64,000 nucleotides of DNA from Struthio camelus (GCF_040807025.1 NC_090942.1:208776640-208840639), one strand, 5' to 3'. Shown: positions 31,801 through 46,154, counted from the first letter of the stretch. Numbers and translations are program-made. The notes: generated by a model from the letters alone, not told the origin.

Positions 31801-34800
31801 ACAGACACTACTGAAGAGGTGTGCTGCAAGCATACATTAGTTTCAGTGTTAAACATCCCACTTAGAAACAAAGCAATATCAGTATCATACTTTTTTGTTT
31901 TTAAAAGAGATCTAAACCAGCTTGATATTGTAAAAACTTACATTTTCTCCTTTTATTATTTGCATGCTTTGATCAAGTGATTAAAGTGTATGGTTTTGTG
32001 GGAATCTTAAAAGTCACTTGAAAGTCGTTCATTAGTTGAGCTCAGTACATTTTTTCTTGTAGTATTTTCTGAAAATCAGCTGTACAAAATCTTCACTGTT
32101 AATAACTGAAATTAACACTCTGAACCCCCTATTAAAAGCTGTCTACACTAGGACTTGTTTCCCTACAGATTTCAAACCACATTAAGGGCTCTTTAACACT
32201 TTTATACTTAAAAACTAAAAAACTATGAGGAGTAACAAAAAGCTAAGCGAGCTTCCCACCAACGAACCCCTCCTCAAAACCCTTGACTACATCCAGAAGA
32301 GTGAAACAAAAGGGTTTACTGGTTCCAAAATTGAATTTGGGCCAGAAAGTGATCTCTATCAAATGTCTGGGGGGGCGGGGGGAAGGAGTATCTGTTATAT
32401 TCATTTACTACAGTTCTGATAGAAGTCAAAATAATCTGTACATAAATCTGTATAATATCTAAGAAAAGCTTTAAGAAAATAAAAACCTTTCATTTATGAT
32501 TATGTTGAATACTAAACTAATAATACTAAAAAAACCCAGCAATATTTCACAGTGTAGTGACTTGTTCTGACTAAAAAGTAAAACTGGATTCTTCAGTCAA
32601 ATGGAGTGACTCACATGCATTTCTGGCAGCAGTACTGATTTAAGGACTTAATTTTCTCCGATGCATAGTCTCCCTCCTCCTTTGAGCAGTCACACTGTGA
32701 ACGGGATCAGGGCACTGACTCAGCTGAAAAAACATTCTAGTAGAAAAATTGTTATCTAGCTCACCACATAGCTACACAGGTAACTATGCCAGCACAACAG
32801 CAATGCAACTCGAAGGCACCACCCCAAACAAAGTCTACAAACAAGTTTAAAAAAAACAAGCAAACAAACTCTCCAAAGCCAGTCTATCCTTGAATAAGGG
32901 GAATATTAACTCCATTATGCTCTGCTGTCCTCCCATGACTTCCCTCATTTCCATCCATGCACCATGATGAGCTCTCTCACAACTGACTTACTCTCTTTTT
33001 TTTTAACTGCACCATTAAAAACATGGACTAGGACCCCAAGCAAATCCAGTACCATTGTGGATGAAATGGCTATATCTAACTATAATTGTGGTTACCTTGC
33101 ATGTATGCCCACTACTGCAACCAACTAACTATGAGGTTAGAGTTGTAACACTTATTTAAAAACAAAAAAAACCCACTACATTAACAATACAGAGGGAGTA
33201 TATTTTCCTAATGGGCTTGTATTCTTCTCCATTCTCCCTTTCTAGTTCAAAATCCTTAATAACAGAACACCAAGAGCACAAATATGGAGGATGATCTCAC
33301 AGACAAGCAGCCATTTCTACTTTGAACAGGATCCCCTGCTGCTGTGAATTAACACACAGCATAAATCATTTAAGTAGTGATTTCATGTGCTAGCTGAAAT
33401 GCGACTACTGTACTACCATATCCAATAATCTGCCGGAGCTTCAAGTAAATTAAGAATTGCCTAAATGTGATCTCAACACTAAGCAATAACCTAAAAAAAA
33501 TATATACACATACACGCACAAATCAGGCATCCCAGGAAGCCAAGTCGCTACATAAATTTTTGAACACACAAGACTGTAGCAGAGCATGGCAAAACCATTT
33601 GGACATCTTGTTCTAAGAAAGATGTAAAGTGGGATCTCACCATACATGGCTATCTTATCCACATGAAACAGCCTAGGCAAGTTTCTGAATTAGCTGATGC
33701 CTTTTTTTTGATCCTAAAAAAATCCTATCTAAATGATGCCACTTCATTTGTTTGATTAGAAGAGAAACTATAGCTCATTTAAAAAAATCATTAGGTGTGA
33801 GCTGCCTATCAAGACTCATGCTAGATGCTTGACGCCATTGCAGAGATCGTCAGTTTCTGAGGAACCACGGACAACAGAGACAGCACCTTTGTGAACTTTG
33901 AAAGAAGCATGTTTAGATCACTTGGTAAAACCACGGCTCTTGGATTTTTCCGGTCAATGTAGGATCCTAACAATCCTGAAGTTACTGCGCTGAATTAATC
34001 AACCTTCACTGGTAGAAGAAAATCTTATCTGAATCCCTCAAGGTTTGTAAGTTGGTGGGGTTTTTTTGTTTTTTTGTTTTTTTTTAAAAAAGACTGACAA
34101 TGGCCCTTATTAGCTGACTGACTACTGATTGCCACATTTGAAACAGCACATTTCATCTGTCACAGGATCAGTTACAAGTCAGGTTAGCAATTAAAAACCC
34201 CCACAAATCTGAGTGTCAAATACTCTCTTTTTGTTACTGTACTCTTTATTTACTATCCTGACATGTAGACCTATTATACAGCACAGGTAATACGGTATAA
34301 GCATATGGTACCAAGACATTAAAGGTAAGGTACAATACTGACAGCAGCTATTTTGTAACTATATTCAAACTAAGATATGAAATGGCAATTACAAGGCAAG
34401 GCTTAAAATAAAAAAATATATATATATTTGAATTACTGGAGCCGAGTATATGAAGAACCATGAAGAAACATTAACTTGCCTTCCAAACACTCTGGTAGGC
34501 TTACTTCTGTAACAACCTATCCCTTCAATTGCAGAGGGGGGAGAAAAAAAAAAAACCCTACCTACATGTGTACTAGCAGCCACAAGATGTTTTATTCTAA
34601 AAATGAATCTCTTGGAATTTTTTTTTAAAATGGCATACACAAACATCACTTTATCACACAAACATACTTCGTTTTCCTTGGAGTGGGTCCCAGACATACA
34701 CTGGAAGCAAGCACAGAAGAACTTTTCCTTTCAAGATGAATACACCAACAGAAGTATTTGCATCCCAAAACTCATAAGGAATACTCCACTCCTGGAGACA

Positions 34801-35274
34801 CAGCAGAAAACTCACCTATAACAACAGCCATTAACTTTCAAAAACTGTTTGACTAGGTCTGATTAGGAACAGCAAGTTTTTAAGAAAACAAAGCAAGTAC
34901 AGGATGAGGATAGGCCCTGACACAACATGAACAATTAACAGCATTTAAAAAAAAAAAAAAAGAAAGAAAACAAACAGGTAAAAATCAGCAGCTTTTGCAA
35001 CAGAGGCAGACCTCCCGTCAACTTTTACAGGGGGCTACACTGGGATCTACGTTGAAAAAAGGAGATTAGAATCATGACAAAGTCTCCCAACAACACGAAT
35101 TTACTCATGGTCAACTGCCAACTCTGAAGAACTGCAAAAGAACCCAGTTGAGTGAAGAGGCAATAAGCAGCAGAAAGAATACACTGAATACGTTTTTCAG
35201 ATGAAGAGTTCAGAATAGTTAATGTTGTACACCATTCTGAACCTTTCACCTGAAAAATAACATATAAAAAAAAT

Positions 35275-35801
35275 GGAAAAGACTCACAGAAGGGCTACAG
35301 GGATGACTAAAGAAAAGCTTCTATCTCACAAAGACCCAGCAAGTCAGGACACTTCAAGTTTCAAAAAAGATAACAGAGAGAGGAAAAGATACTACTAATC
35401 TTGAGCAGCATGGACAGGCATCAAGTGTTCATTGCCACTTCCAAAATAAGAACCAGGCACCACTGAACGAAGCAGAAAGAGACATTTCTTCATGCAGTGG
35501 GTAGTAGGTCAGTGAAACTCCTTGCCAAAGCATGCCGTAAAGGCTAAAAGTTTGCACAGGTTCAAGGGGAGACAGGGCAACAAGCCTTGGAGGAGAGAAC
35601 CACCAGACAGACAGAAACCACACCTGGCTCAGGAAATTCCTGAACCAAAAGCAGCTGGAAGCTGAGGGCACACTCAGGGAAAATACCATATATGCTTGCC
35701 CTGTTCTTAGTCTTCCCGAGAAGTTTGCTTGTGATTACTACTGCAGACAAGATACTGGGCTGCGCAAGGCCTTGGTCTTAATCAGTATGACCATTTTTAC
35801 A
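35275..35801 (+). mobile_element. Ancient CR1-type LINE 3' fragment
   Basis: The plus strand carries, in the right order, diverged blocks of the CR1/L3-like LINE common in turtles and crocodilians: AAAAGACTCACAGAAGGGCT, then AATAAGAACCAGGCACCA, then a TTTCTTCATGCAGTG block, GAAACTCCTTGCCAAAG, GGCTAAAAGTTTGCACAGG, and the 3' tail GATACTGGGCTGCGCAAGG with TCAGTATGACCATTTTTA. No frame is open through it. It lies antisense to YAP1. The family identification rests on memory of the consensus. It is much more diverged than the copy at 7857-9268, and the boundaries are approximate. Confidence 0.75.
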
Positions 35802-36579
35802 GAGATGCAGATAGCAAGCTCTCTTACAAGAACAATGCTGGAAAGGCCCAATGTTTGCAAAGTTTTTAAAAAGTCATATCTGGAACATCTGATTAAAAAC
35901 TGTAGATGAAGATTTTGGGAGAAAAGCATAACCACTACTCCTGCCTCACCACTGCTATTTCTTCTCTCCACTTCAACTGCACATCATCACCTGATTTTTT
36001 TCCTTCCTGTAATCATTATAATATACATATACTGTGGATGTATCACACAAAAGATACTAACAGACAAAAACATTGCATCATCTTTAATTCTTCAGTTCAG
36101 CTTTGCAATGGCCCCTGAAAGCCAAATACTGGCTCCATAATCCACAAGAGAGGTAACAGCTAACAAATTCTCAGCTGACCTGAAAAACTGCGTGGAAGCA
36201 TGAGCAAAGACTCATGAGCAAAGCTATCGAGTCTTGACAGATAATTTTTTTCATCTTGATTTGCACTAGTAGCTTTTCAGTAAAAAGGACTAGTAAGTAG
36301 GTGGATGTTAGTTACTTCAGCTACTTCTGAAGTAAAAGCATCATGTATAAGCAAACTTACAATTGCACGTATACTTTTCATGTAAAATTTTACAACATTA
36401 TAGGCAAATTATGTGCAGTTACTGACAAAGCAAGAAGTATCAGCATCAGAATCTCCTGTGTTTGAAATAAATTCCATACAAATGAACTTGTATAGCATGC
36501 ACAAAAAAAAAAGGTTTAAAAAGGCTCAGACAATTTATAGAGTATGAATTCCACTACTAAAGTGTTTTTGTTTTTTGGG

Positions 36580-36599
36580 TTTTTTTTTTTTTTTTTTTT
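36580..36599 (+). repeat. T20 homopolymer
   Basis: A run of 20 T is preceded by a TTTTTGTTTTTTGGG stretch. Confidence 0.88.
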
Positions 36600-38665
36600 A
36601 GGGACTCAGTGATATTTTATGGTGATAAAACATTTATTCCAACAGATTTATTTACATAAAGTTTATCGGTTACAATAGCTAGCAACCTTTACTTTATTGC
36701 AACTCCCTCAACTACCTGGTGCTAGCTGTTACCTTGGTTTAGAAAGCGTTCATGTGTTCAAGCCTCAGTTTCACAGAGCACGCATTTGAAGACATTTTAA
36801 AAGGGTAAAACTTGGCACAGCCAAGGGTCTACACTCCTACTCCAATAAGACTGCAGAGTGGAGGGATCAATTAGAGTCTACATGCAATCTCCAAGTTGCT
36901 CATCATCACTGCATAAACAGGATTCAAATTGTACGCCTGAGCAAAAGTCATATAAATAGCTGAACCAACAGAAATCCCTCAACATTACCCCAAACACACT
37001 CGCATTCAAGTACAATCTTAAAATTAGAAGTTGAACAACTGGCACCACAATTTTTAAACTGAATTAAGAATAACTTTTTTCCCCTGCAGACATTTACCAT
37101 GCACAACCGACATTTAATTCACTAAGCAAACAAAGAGCAGTCCAAGTTCCACAATAAGTCTCCACAGTAGAAACAGCTGATCGTGTCAAGATCCACCTAA
37201 CAATGCAATAAGAAATAGGTACAGATTTGAATAGCAAAATAAGTTTGTTAAGAATATAATTAAGACTTCCTTTGACTTTGTTAATAGGGATGCTAAGAAG
37301 TTAAGAATTAACCGTTTAAGCTAAGGTCTGTTTCACATTTTCACTTTCTTGTTCTTAGCTAGTGACTAAATTATCAGGATATTGTGAAATAGCCAATTGA
37401 ATTTTTCCACTTATTAGTCACTACAGTAAAAAAGACAAAAACAAAAACCCACAACCATACAGATATGACAGTTCTCTTAAGATTTCAAATCTGAAAATAG
37501 CTGTCCTCTCCTACCTCATAATTATTTAGGCCCAATACCTTAGGCCTGATCTATTTCAAAGAAGATACATAGTAAATATTTTTAAGTTTCAGAAGATTCC
37601 TGTAAGAAGTGTAAAAACCTGAAAAACCAGTCAAACTCCTCTAGCCTGTGAGTTTAAAGTGACATACATAGGTGAAAATTAAGTGCACATGCGTTTAGGG
37701 ACAGAAGCAGGAAAATTCAGTGATCTATACTGATGATAAATACATATAATTGTCCTCAGCAGCCTAACCAAAAGCTCTCTCAAAAAAATCTATCAGTACA
37801 CAAACTAGAATGCAGGCAGTTTTAGTTTAGTAAGGCTCATATGTGCAAATCACTATAATCACGGAATAGTGTAATTAACTGATTTCACCGAAGCCTGGAG
37901 GTGTTTAAAACATTCTACTGTTTTAAAAAAAAAAAAAGCAAAATTCATCCTGACCCAAATACCAGCACAAAAGTCAAGGGACATTTAAACTCCAATTAAA
38001 GCACAGTAATACTTTTTTCTACAAGCATGCTTACTCGTATATACAAAAACTGCCTGCAAAGTTGGGCATAAAAGATCCTTCCAAGTCCACCAACCTAGAT
38101 ATGAACATATGTATTCTACATGCAGCCATTTTTATTGTACTTTAGACTGAGTTTGAAAGTGCGTTTGTAATCTGGAGACCAACAAAGTATAAGCACAGTC
38201 CCTTCTAAACAAAGGAAACACGTGCAACTCTGCATTGTTTATCATCTAGTCTAGTTAAATTTTAAGTGTTTCGAAAAGTAAGACTCACCCTACAAAGTTT
38301 TTCACATTCTTAATAGCTCTCACCCTAAGAAGTTTTCTTGGGTATCAATCTTTAACTTTTCTTTATAACAGCCTTTCATACTTCAGACTACATCCTTGTA
38401 AGTACATCTCATTTTAAACCCTTAGCTCCTCCAAAGCTTTTTAGCTTGACTGTGACAAAAATTTCATAAAAGAAACTGAATAGTGCATGGACTGGATATA
38501 TCGCTCTAACTATATTATCAATGGGCTTAGTACATATGAAAAAAATAAGAAAGTCTTTTACTCTACTTCTCACCATTCTAAACAGATTATGTGAATGCTG
38601 GAGCGAAAGTAATTACAGAGGATTTGAATGGCCAACCAAGCTTTTGAAATAGGAACAATAAATTA

Positions 38666-38667
38666 GA

Positions 38668-38714
<47 letters not shown>
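38666..38714. repeat. A-run / (TA)n / T-run palindrome
   Basis: An A run (about 38667-38676) leads into about twelve TA units and then a T run to 38714. The whole block is nearly self-complementary, about 49 bases. Confidence 0.85.
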
Positions 38715-39061
38715 AAGTGAGAAGTTCTGAGAAAATATACCTGGTACTAGAATTGTCACCTAGTGAGTTAGGCTTTTTTCTTTACCCAAATAACTCAATT
38801 TTGGCTATACAACCTCTGTTTGTTTGCTTTCAGATAATGTTTTATTACGTCATAAACGTCTAATTTTACAGCATATCTGGAAAAGGGAAAAAGTTTACTT
38901 AACATTTCGGTTGCAAGAGTTAATGAGAAAGAGAAAGGCATTCTTAAAGCAATAATACTATTTAAATAAACTCCAGCATAGTGCAGACAGACTTCCAACA
39001 AAGCTCCCTATAAATCAGAACCCTTTGGAGATAAACTAGCAATAGCAAAGGACTTTTACTT

Positions 39062-39106
39062 GACTCCACTATAAAATAGTTTCTGGACTTCACTATAAAA
39101 TAGTTT
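39062..39106 (+). repeat. Tandem duplication of a 21-base unit
   Basis: Two copies (39062-39082 and 39086-39106) of GACTYCACTATAAAATAGTT plus T differ at one position, with a period of 24. Confidence 0.8.
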
Positions 39107-42100
39107 ACCAAAAAAGCTGGCTTCACAACCCCAGTTGTAATAATCAATAACTAAACTTATTGCTAACGCTGATCTAAGTAACCAAATAGCATGTAAGAGA
39201 CTCAACAAAAGAGATCTGGTTTTTCAGTATGACACAGCAAAGTTTCGTTAGCAAAATTAAAGCAAAGTCCAAGACTGTTTTCAAGCCAGCTTTATTTCCT
39301 TAGTAACTGGTATGACTGACATGCAGTGTACTGGTAAAGGCCTTACTTCACAAGGCAGCTTTAAATTATTAGCTTCACTTAACCAGCAATTTAGAAAACC
39401 TAGCCATACTTGCCCGAAATAGAGCCTGAAGTAGCTTAGTGAAAAAACAGCTAAAATACCAGTTGAGGAAGTCACAGTGTTAAAGCAGACTTCAAGAAGC
39501 ACTTCAGGAGGCCATGAAATAGTGACAGAGACCAGTCATGCGCTTCAAAACACCTGTTCTCCAGTTAAAATTCTGGTTTTAATTAGTAAAAAAAAAATAG
39601 CTAATAGATATGATTTTCATAAAAATGACAGATTTCTCCCATGCTCTCCATTGATACTTAAATGCTTAACAAAAAATATATTGCACCTGGTAAATTTCCA
39701 AATATACCCTTAGATAAAATGAGCTTTAGCAAGCTGTCTGTGTGAGAGGATGTCCTGTCATTGCATGGCATCTGTCTGTTTACATTCCAGTGCAGTCTCC
39801 TCCCCCAAAATTTGCTTCATATTATGCAAACCTCCAGGCTGTTAAATTTCCCCAGCAGACAATTCTGTCTTTCTCTCAGGTCAACTACATGCAATCCTGA
39901 CCATGTCCTAGGGGCTCTCAGCAGAGAACTGCTAGTCACAGAAGTCCCCTGCACATTTCCTGCACTCAATCAAATGAAATTTTCTTCAGAATTTACAATG
40001 GGAAGAGACCGAACCATTTAAATTTTAAGAGTTTACATAGTCCTGGGCAGCCTGTTTAAAAAATAAACAAACAACACCCCCCCCAAAAAAACACACCCCT
40101 TAGAAGAGGGGGCACTATTTACACAAATAGTGAAATCCTGTGTGTCTCACCATTAAAGAATTTTACTGCATATGTATGCTTGAATTGTACAAACGACAAA
40201 TGCAAATATACTGGAATTCACCAAAATACTAGAACACAAAATTATATGAAGAATTGTTTCAAAAGGTTAAACTAAATCTAATTACATCATCTGAATTCAT
40301 TCTCAGCTATGAAGATAAACACATGCAGTGGTCTGGCCACAGAGAAAAAGAGGAGAAATATCTTTATTTTTGGCTAAGAGCTCTCTATAGCTGTTTACCT
40401 CATCTGGCGGCAGGGGGAGGAGGATCCTACTTTAAACTAAGAGCCTGACAGAAATTGCTTATAGTTAACATCAGAGTAGTTTCAATAGCTAATCTCGTAT
40501 CTCAGCCCTGAGTAACATATCTTGCTCTCCTGGGCATCATCCAATAATTCGTTATGTCTGATATGTGGAAATGTTTCTTCGGGAGCAAATCAGGAGCAAC
40601 CACTCTGCTTTCATTTTACATGTGACCCAATTTAGATCCTGCAGTTAAACATTTCAGCATACCAGTTCTCATAAGTTAATTTCTCTGCAAGTCTGCTGTA
40701 AAAATGGATAAACTAAATGAAAAATCCACTTTGCTTGTTCTGTGTCAGCTTTTAAAAATTTGCAGCCGTTGTGCCAAAACTGTAAGGGAAATTGAGCAAA
40801 GTGTACATGAAGGTTTTATATTTGGAATTTTAAAGCTACCGATTTACTTCTTTCCAGAAATGAAAAGACAGGGTAAGAAGAGACGAAACCTGTAAAAGTG
40901 AGTATGATTTGTTGCACATATGCCCCCGGTTAATTGCATTTATCCACTAGAAATATTTTTTCCAAAAACGGGGGGGTAATGCTTGTCTTACTTCCATGGG
41001 AACTTACAAATTAACATGCTTTTTTTTTTTTACTGCTTTCTATTGAGTGGCAATTTCCATGATGTGACTGATGGGTTACAGATTACCCTATGCTACAAAC
41101 CAGATGACTACTTAAAAAGAAAAAAAAAAAAGAAAGAAAAAAGAAAATCAGCTATAATTCTTTGTCATCTTTAGCATTCGGAAGAGGAAAGGGGAACGGA
41201 TAAGGGAGCCCAGAAGACACTCATCCTGATTTATATCAAATTCTTGTTTGTCTTTAGAAGAGGTCAAGACCTGAGCAAACAGAAGGGGTTCCATGGTGGC
41301 AGTAACTGCTCACACAGAACTTCATGCTACTACTACTTTTAAGTAAACACAGCCTGACCCAACCTTTAATAAGAATCTTGTATTTGAGAAGATGCTTCTG
41401 CTATTCTGCTTATTAACCCCATATCAGAAGCCTCTTCCTATTACTGATCCAGAGACTCCAAGATTTCTCTTCATAAAACACTAGTAAGTAAAGATCTGTG
41501 CAACAATTTTAGTTGTTAACATATTACAATGTACTTCAAAACACAGTAAGATAAAACTGATCTTAAATTTGATTCAGAAGATAGGAAAGCATTGCTGTAA
41601 AATAGTATTATGTACCTAAAATACATAAAGGAAAACTACACTGGTGTTCACGACAGATGAATCGGAAGTAATTTTGATCAAATCCATAAGGGAAGTTGAA
41701 AGGATTACTTTTATATGCTTGCCAACTGAAACAGCCATATTTTTCCACCTTAATGAAAGTGATGTTAATACAATCTTATTTTTCCAAGTATCCCATCACT
41801 TTCTCTCTTCAGTGCATGTACTCTGACCTTATTTAGATTTGTAAGAATGATATCCATCAAGTTACATTTTCTACAGCTGGCCTATGCTCTCTTACAGCAT
41901 TACCAGCTCTCAACAAGGCTCGATCTGATGCTTTTTAGAATTTACAGAAAAATTTCAATAGGCACCACATCAGACACTATACAGCACAAAGATTGTTTTT
42001 ATGAGAGATATACTGAAAGGTAAAATCTTTGTGAGGAGAAAAGGTGCAGATCAACAGTCCATTAAAAATACCAAAGGAAATGCTCAGGAATACTTTAAAT

Positions 42101-43302
42101 TGATTATTATCTTACAATTAACTGACACATAATCTGTATTTTTTCCTCAGTAATATTATCTTCTGAAGAAAATGAATAGCAATATATTTATAAATAAGAT
42201 GAAAATAAATTAATAAAAACTATAAGGTTTTTTTTATTTTACCCCAAATCACATCTATTAAACTGTTTTTTGAATAATTTTGTAAAATTATCTTGTATTG
42301 AATGCAAGGATATCATTAGTACTTATGTAATTTTTCTTCAAAACAAACCAAACCCTCAAGTAAACTGCTGCGTGCCCTTCCTTCTCCCGATGCCCACCCA
42401 CTAAGCTAGCTGCAAGTTCTCTTCAGGGGGCTGCAGGTATACCTTCAACCTCCCCCCAGCTCAGCCTCACTACTAACACAAATAGGCAGCTTTGCCCTTC
42501 CTGTTCCTCCTCCCTTTTAAAGATATGCAAATTTTTAGTACAACTCCAAATTCAAGACAGTTTATATCAACATCATTTCACAGAACACATTTAAAGACTG
42601 TTCAAGCAAGATGTACAGGCAGGTTATACACTTAGAATCAAGATTATCTGCCAAGACCAAAAATCTTAATTGTGAAAAATATATCACAGTGTGTTTTACT
42701 TTAAGAGTATCTGAGTTAATATTTCTTTTCTTAGCTATGTCCTGAAATTGCTAGTACCCATTTTCCCCTGCACAGATCTCATGGAATTTTTTTTTTTTTG
42801 TAGACGATTGATCTTATGAATATTTTAATAGTCAAGAATCATCAATATAAAAACGAAATTATTTTATTGGACATATTACAAATTAAACCAAACAAACAAA
42901 AACCTTCAGCTGCTTGTAGTCAAACCCATCAAAAGCAATGGTTGTAGTTTTGGCCTCTAACAATGCAATTCTTTTAACGCCAAGCCAGCCTGAACCATGG
43001 AACCAAAAACATAAAATTTCCATAAAATCATAATTCTGAATGTGCATTTTCCCAGTAAATTAAGGCATTTTAGTAAATACATATACTACTGTGGCAGCAA
43101 AGTATCGAATAAACAGTTTCTGCCCTGGAAAAACTAACATTACTTTGGCTGGCGGGGAGTAGAGCAGAAAGGAAGCAGAGGTTATTGGGTGAGTGGGTGT
43201 GCTAGAGGTCCTAGACAGGGATGTGAGAGAAATGTAACTGTTGGCTACTTTTCTAACGTATGAAACAATACTCTTGTACATACGGGGTCACAGTAGAAAT
43301 TT

Positions 43303-43326
43303 AAAAAAAAAAAAAGGGGGGGGGGG
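43303..43326 (+). repeat. A13-G11 polypurine run
   Basis: A homopolymer A run turns directly into a homopolymer G run in YAP1 intron 2. Confidence 0.88.
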
Positions 43327-44343
43327 CAACAAACCACCCCATTACCTTAGAGTGACTTGGTTTCACAATATCCAAAGTAACACCTATCCATACCTCTTTA
43401 CAAAGCACTTAAGAAGTGTGTAACAATAATCCATTTTTAAGGTTTCTGCCAGATGGGTAAACACCTCCAACACACCCACAGACACTAATGAAAACCACCT
43501 TGGCCTCCTTCAGGAAGTCATTCAACACTTCACAGAAAAAATAGGAAGTTGTTGATAAACTGCTTGCAAGAACTACTTCCTGTAGGAAAAGTAATTACAA
43601 GACTGGTTGCTGGACAATCAGTTAACTTTTGCTCACAGGGCAAGATGAGAAGAGGTACACCACGGTACTTTGTATGATTCAAAAGCCTAACAGTAAGTTA
43701 AAATGATATAACGTAAATTCTAAAATTGAGCCAAGGCAAACAGACTTTTTCTTTCTGCAAGTTGTTGTCTGCTACTACTATGGCATATTATCTTTTGCCC
43801 AGAGAGTGATTCAGTAGTCATTCTCCATAGTTCACTGAAATGTCAACCAGCAGCTGGCTAACAGGAAGTGGTTAAAAAGCAATGCAGATGACATCTCCAC
43901 ACAAACCAAGCAAGTCTTCTTTACAGCGTGCTTAAGAATGGGCTAAAGTATACCACACAGCAGTGTTCAGATGACTCAGATATTACCACTTACTAACCAG
44001 GCAAGTCTTAACTAATGAGCTCTACTGAAGTAGCTATTTCAGTAAAAAAACAGAATTCGTTTTACCAGGTGTAGCAAGCATGTCTTAACTCACTGTTCAA
44101 AGTCATCTGCATTTTCACTAACAGAAAATTATACTCAAGAGTCCTACTCATAACAGTGAGATGAACGCTAATGAGTGGAATTCTGGCAAATTGTACGTTG
44201 GGCATTCATACATAAAGGGGTCTATTTATCTAGATGACAGGCTGATTTTCAAAAATAATTCTGCATCAGACCCTACACTACTACTCTCACACTCTTTTTA
44301 GTGTGTATGTACATGTGTGCGGTGTGTATATAAAATATCTGTC

Positions 44344-44393
44344 TGGCCAAATAAGTGTGTGTGTATGCACACGTGCATGCAGTTATTTGGCCA
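44344..44393. repeat. Perfect 11-bp inverted repeat around a GT/TGCA loop
   Basis: TGGCCAAATAA at 44344-44354 is the exact reverse complement of TTATTTGGCCA at 44383-44393. The 28-base loop is a GTGTGTGTGT run followed by ATGCACACGTGCATGCA, nearly all alternating purine-pyrimidine. A second GT-rich patch lies just upstream at 44300-44330. Confidence 0.8.
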
Positions 44394-46031
44394 CACAAAC
44401 ATTCCCCCACCACACGCTATTTTTTCATCTTTGTGCAAACTACTATGCGTGTAATGCTTGACCCACTGATTACAGACTATATTCCTTACTGTAGTAAGTA
44501 CAGTATTCAATTTTGTATTTTTCTGTTTGCAGTATAGTATATTATGATAACTATAACCATAAGGCTTACTGACATCTGGAAAAAATCTAATACTGTTACC
44601 TATTCTGCAAAGATCCTTCTAGAGCCTGATTACCAGACTGTTCATGGACTGGCTACAGAACAGAGTAAATGGAAACAAAGAGCAGTGCAGCCAACCCAAC
44701 GAAAAAGCTGAACACTTGGAACAGAGACCAAAAATCTGCATATGGTAGAAGGAACCACATTAAATGTATTTAACTTCAAGAATCTTGAGTATTCACTCAC
44801 GCTTGGAGCAAAAGCTTAAGGTATAGCTAGACAAGATATGAGTTTCAATAGGCTTGCAGGTATGAGATAGAACTTAACACTGAAAAAAAGCTACTGTAAG
44901 CAGCTTCTGACATACAAATTTGCTTCTTAAAAATTAATGCTTAAATTTCTTTGGCTTTCTTAGTCATACAAGGTAAACATTTTTCTTGTACTTGAAATCT
45001 GTTGTTTCTATAAGTCTTTATGAACTCCAATGAAGCAGGTAGACCTCACCTGCAGATAGTACTATACAATCTTTCAGAACAACAAACGTTCTTAAAAGTA
45101 TGAACAGAGCCCTCAGAACTGTCCTCATTAGACTCTCTCATACCACAGCATCACCCAAGGAAAGCCAAAAGAAAACAGCCCATTAAGCTGTTTAAAATCT
45201 CCCAAGGTCAGCATGTGACCCAGCAGGGAGAGGTTCAAAAAGTACAGCCTTTATTTTTCTTCCTAACAACCTGGTTTGTTTCCACTCCTTTCCCCTTCAA
45301 GACACATCCTTCACAGCTAGCAGCTCTTTCAATCATTTACTTTGGATGTCTGCTTGAGAACAAACGATCTTGCTCATGCAGATGAGTTTGCCAGACTTGT
45401 GTGTACTTTCCAGTCTCAGGCTCTTTATTGTTCTTGCTGAAACCTGACCCTTTGAAATGGATACCAGGACACCAAGAAAGGACAAAAAAAACTTGCAGAA
45501 AAAAGGAAAAGATTTTCTGTGGTAATAATGAAACTGTAGAAAAGCCTTCCAAGATCAAATCCTTCCCTCTGCTTTCACCTGAATGAGCATAATTAAAACA
45601 TCAATTATAAGAGTGTAAAGACATTTTGCATTTCTTGAACAGTTATACTCTTTCCGTAAGATCTAAAGCGTCAGCAAAAATAAACATTTGTGACAGCGCA
45701 ACTTACAAATCAAACAGATAGTGTTCATGTTTATAAGCTATTCTTTAAGAGCTCTCACTAGCACAGTCAAAACAAAGTTTGCTTTTCATTTCAAAACTCA
45801 TTCTGTGCTTTCCTCAAGGCCCAATGAGCCACAGTTCTCATATGATATAAAATGTATATAGCTCTAAATAATTCTACTCATGCCCTCTGATGATCTCACA
45901 TTCTAGCATGCATTTATTTGTTAAGACTTCACACAAAAAATATTGTAGCTTCAAACTCTTTAGCTAATGCTCATTTTCGCATTCCTAACATAGAACGATG
46001 GTGTTCAAAAAGTAACTTTAAGGCTCAAATA

Positions 46032-46154
46032 ATGTCAGATGACTGCTGCTTGTGTAACATCCTTTTGAGTTAAAAAAAAAAAAAAAAGTGATACTAATTT
46101 CACTGTGTGAAAACACTACTGCTCCACAAACATGGAAGTTTTAAAAGTTCTGCA
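46032..46154 (+). repeat. Diverged direct repeat, copy A
   Basis: The block starts ATGTCAGATG, passes GTGTAACAT and an A run, and contains GTGATACTAATTTCACTGTG (46088 onward) and TTAAAAGTTCTGCA. The same ordered blocks recur at 46522-46637. The 26-base core matches copy B at 25 positions. It lies about 1 kb from YAP1 exon 2, in intron 2. Confidence 0.7.

Noticed and set aside
35429..35750. Minus-strand frames of 86 and 62 residues
   Set aside because: They are antisense to the ancient CR1-type fragment and have no independent support.
40395..40426. CTGGCGGCAGGGGGAGG, partly like a CTCF site
   Set aside because: Key positions of the CTCF core (CCA at the start, GGCGC at the end) are missing.
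45185..45235. CCCAAGGTCAGCATGTGACC resembling the MIR core
   Set aside because: Only about a dozen bases fit, with no flanking tRNA head or tail. Too short to call.
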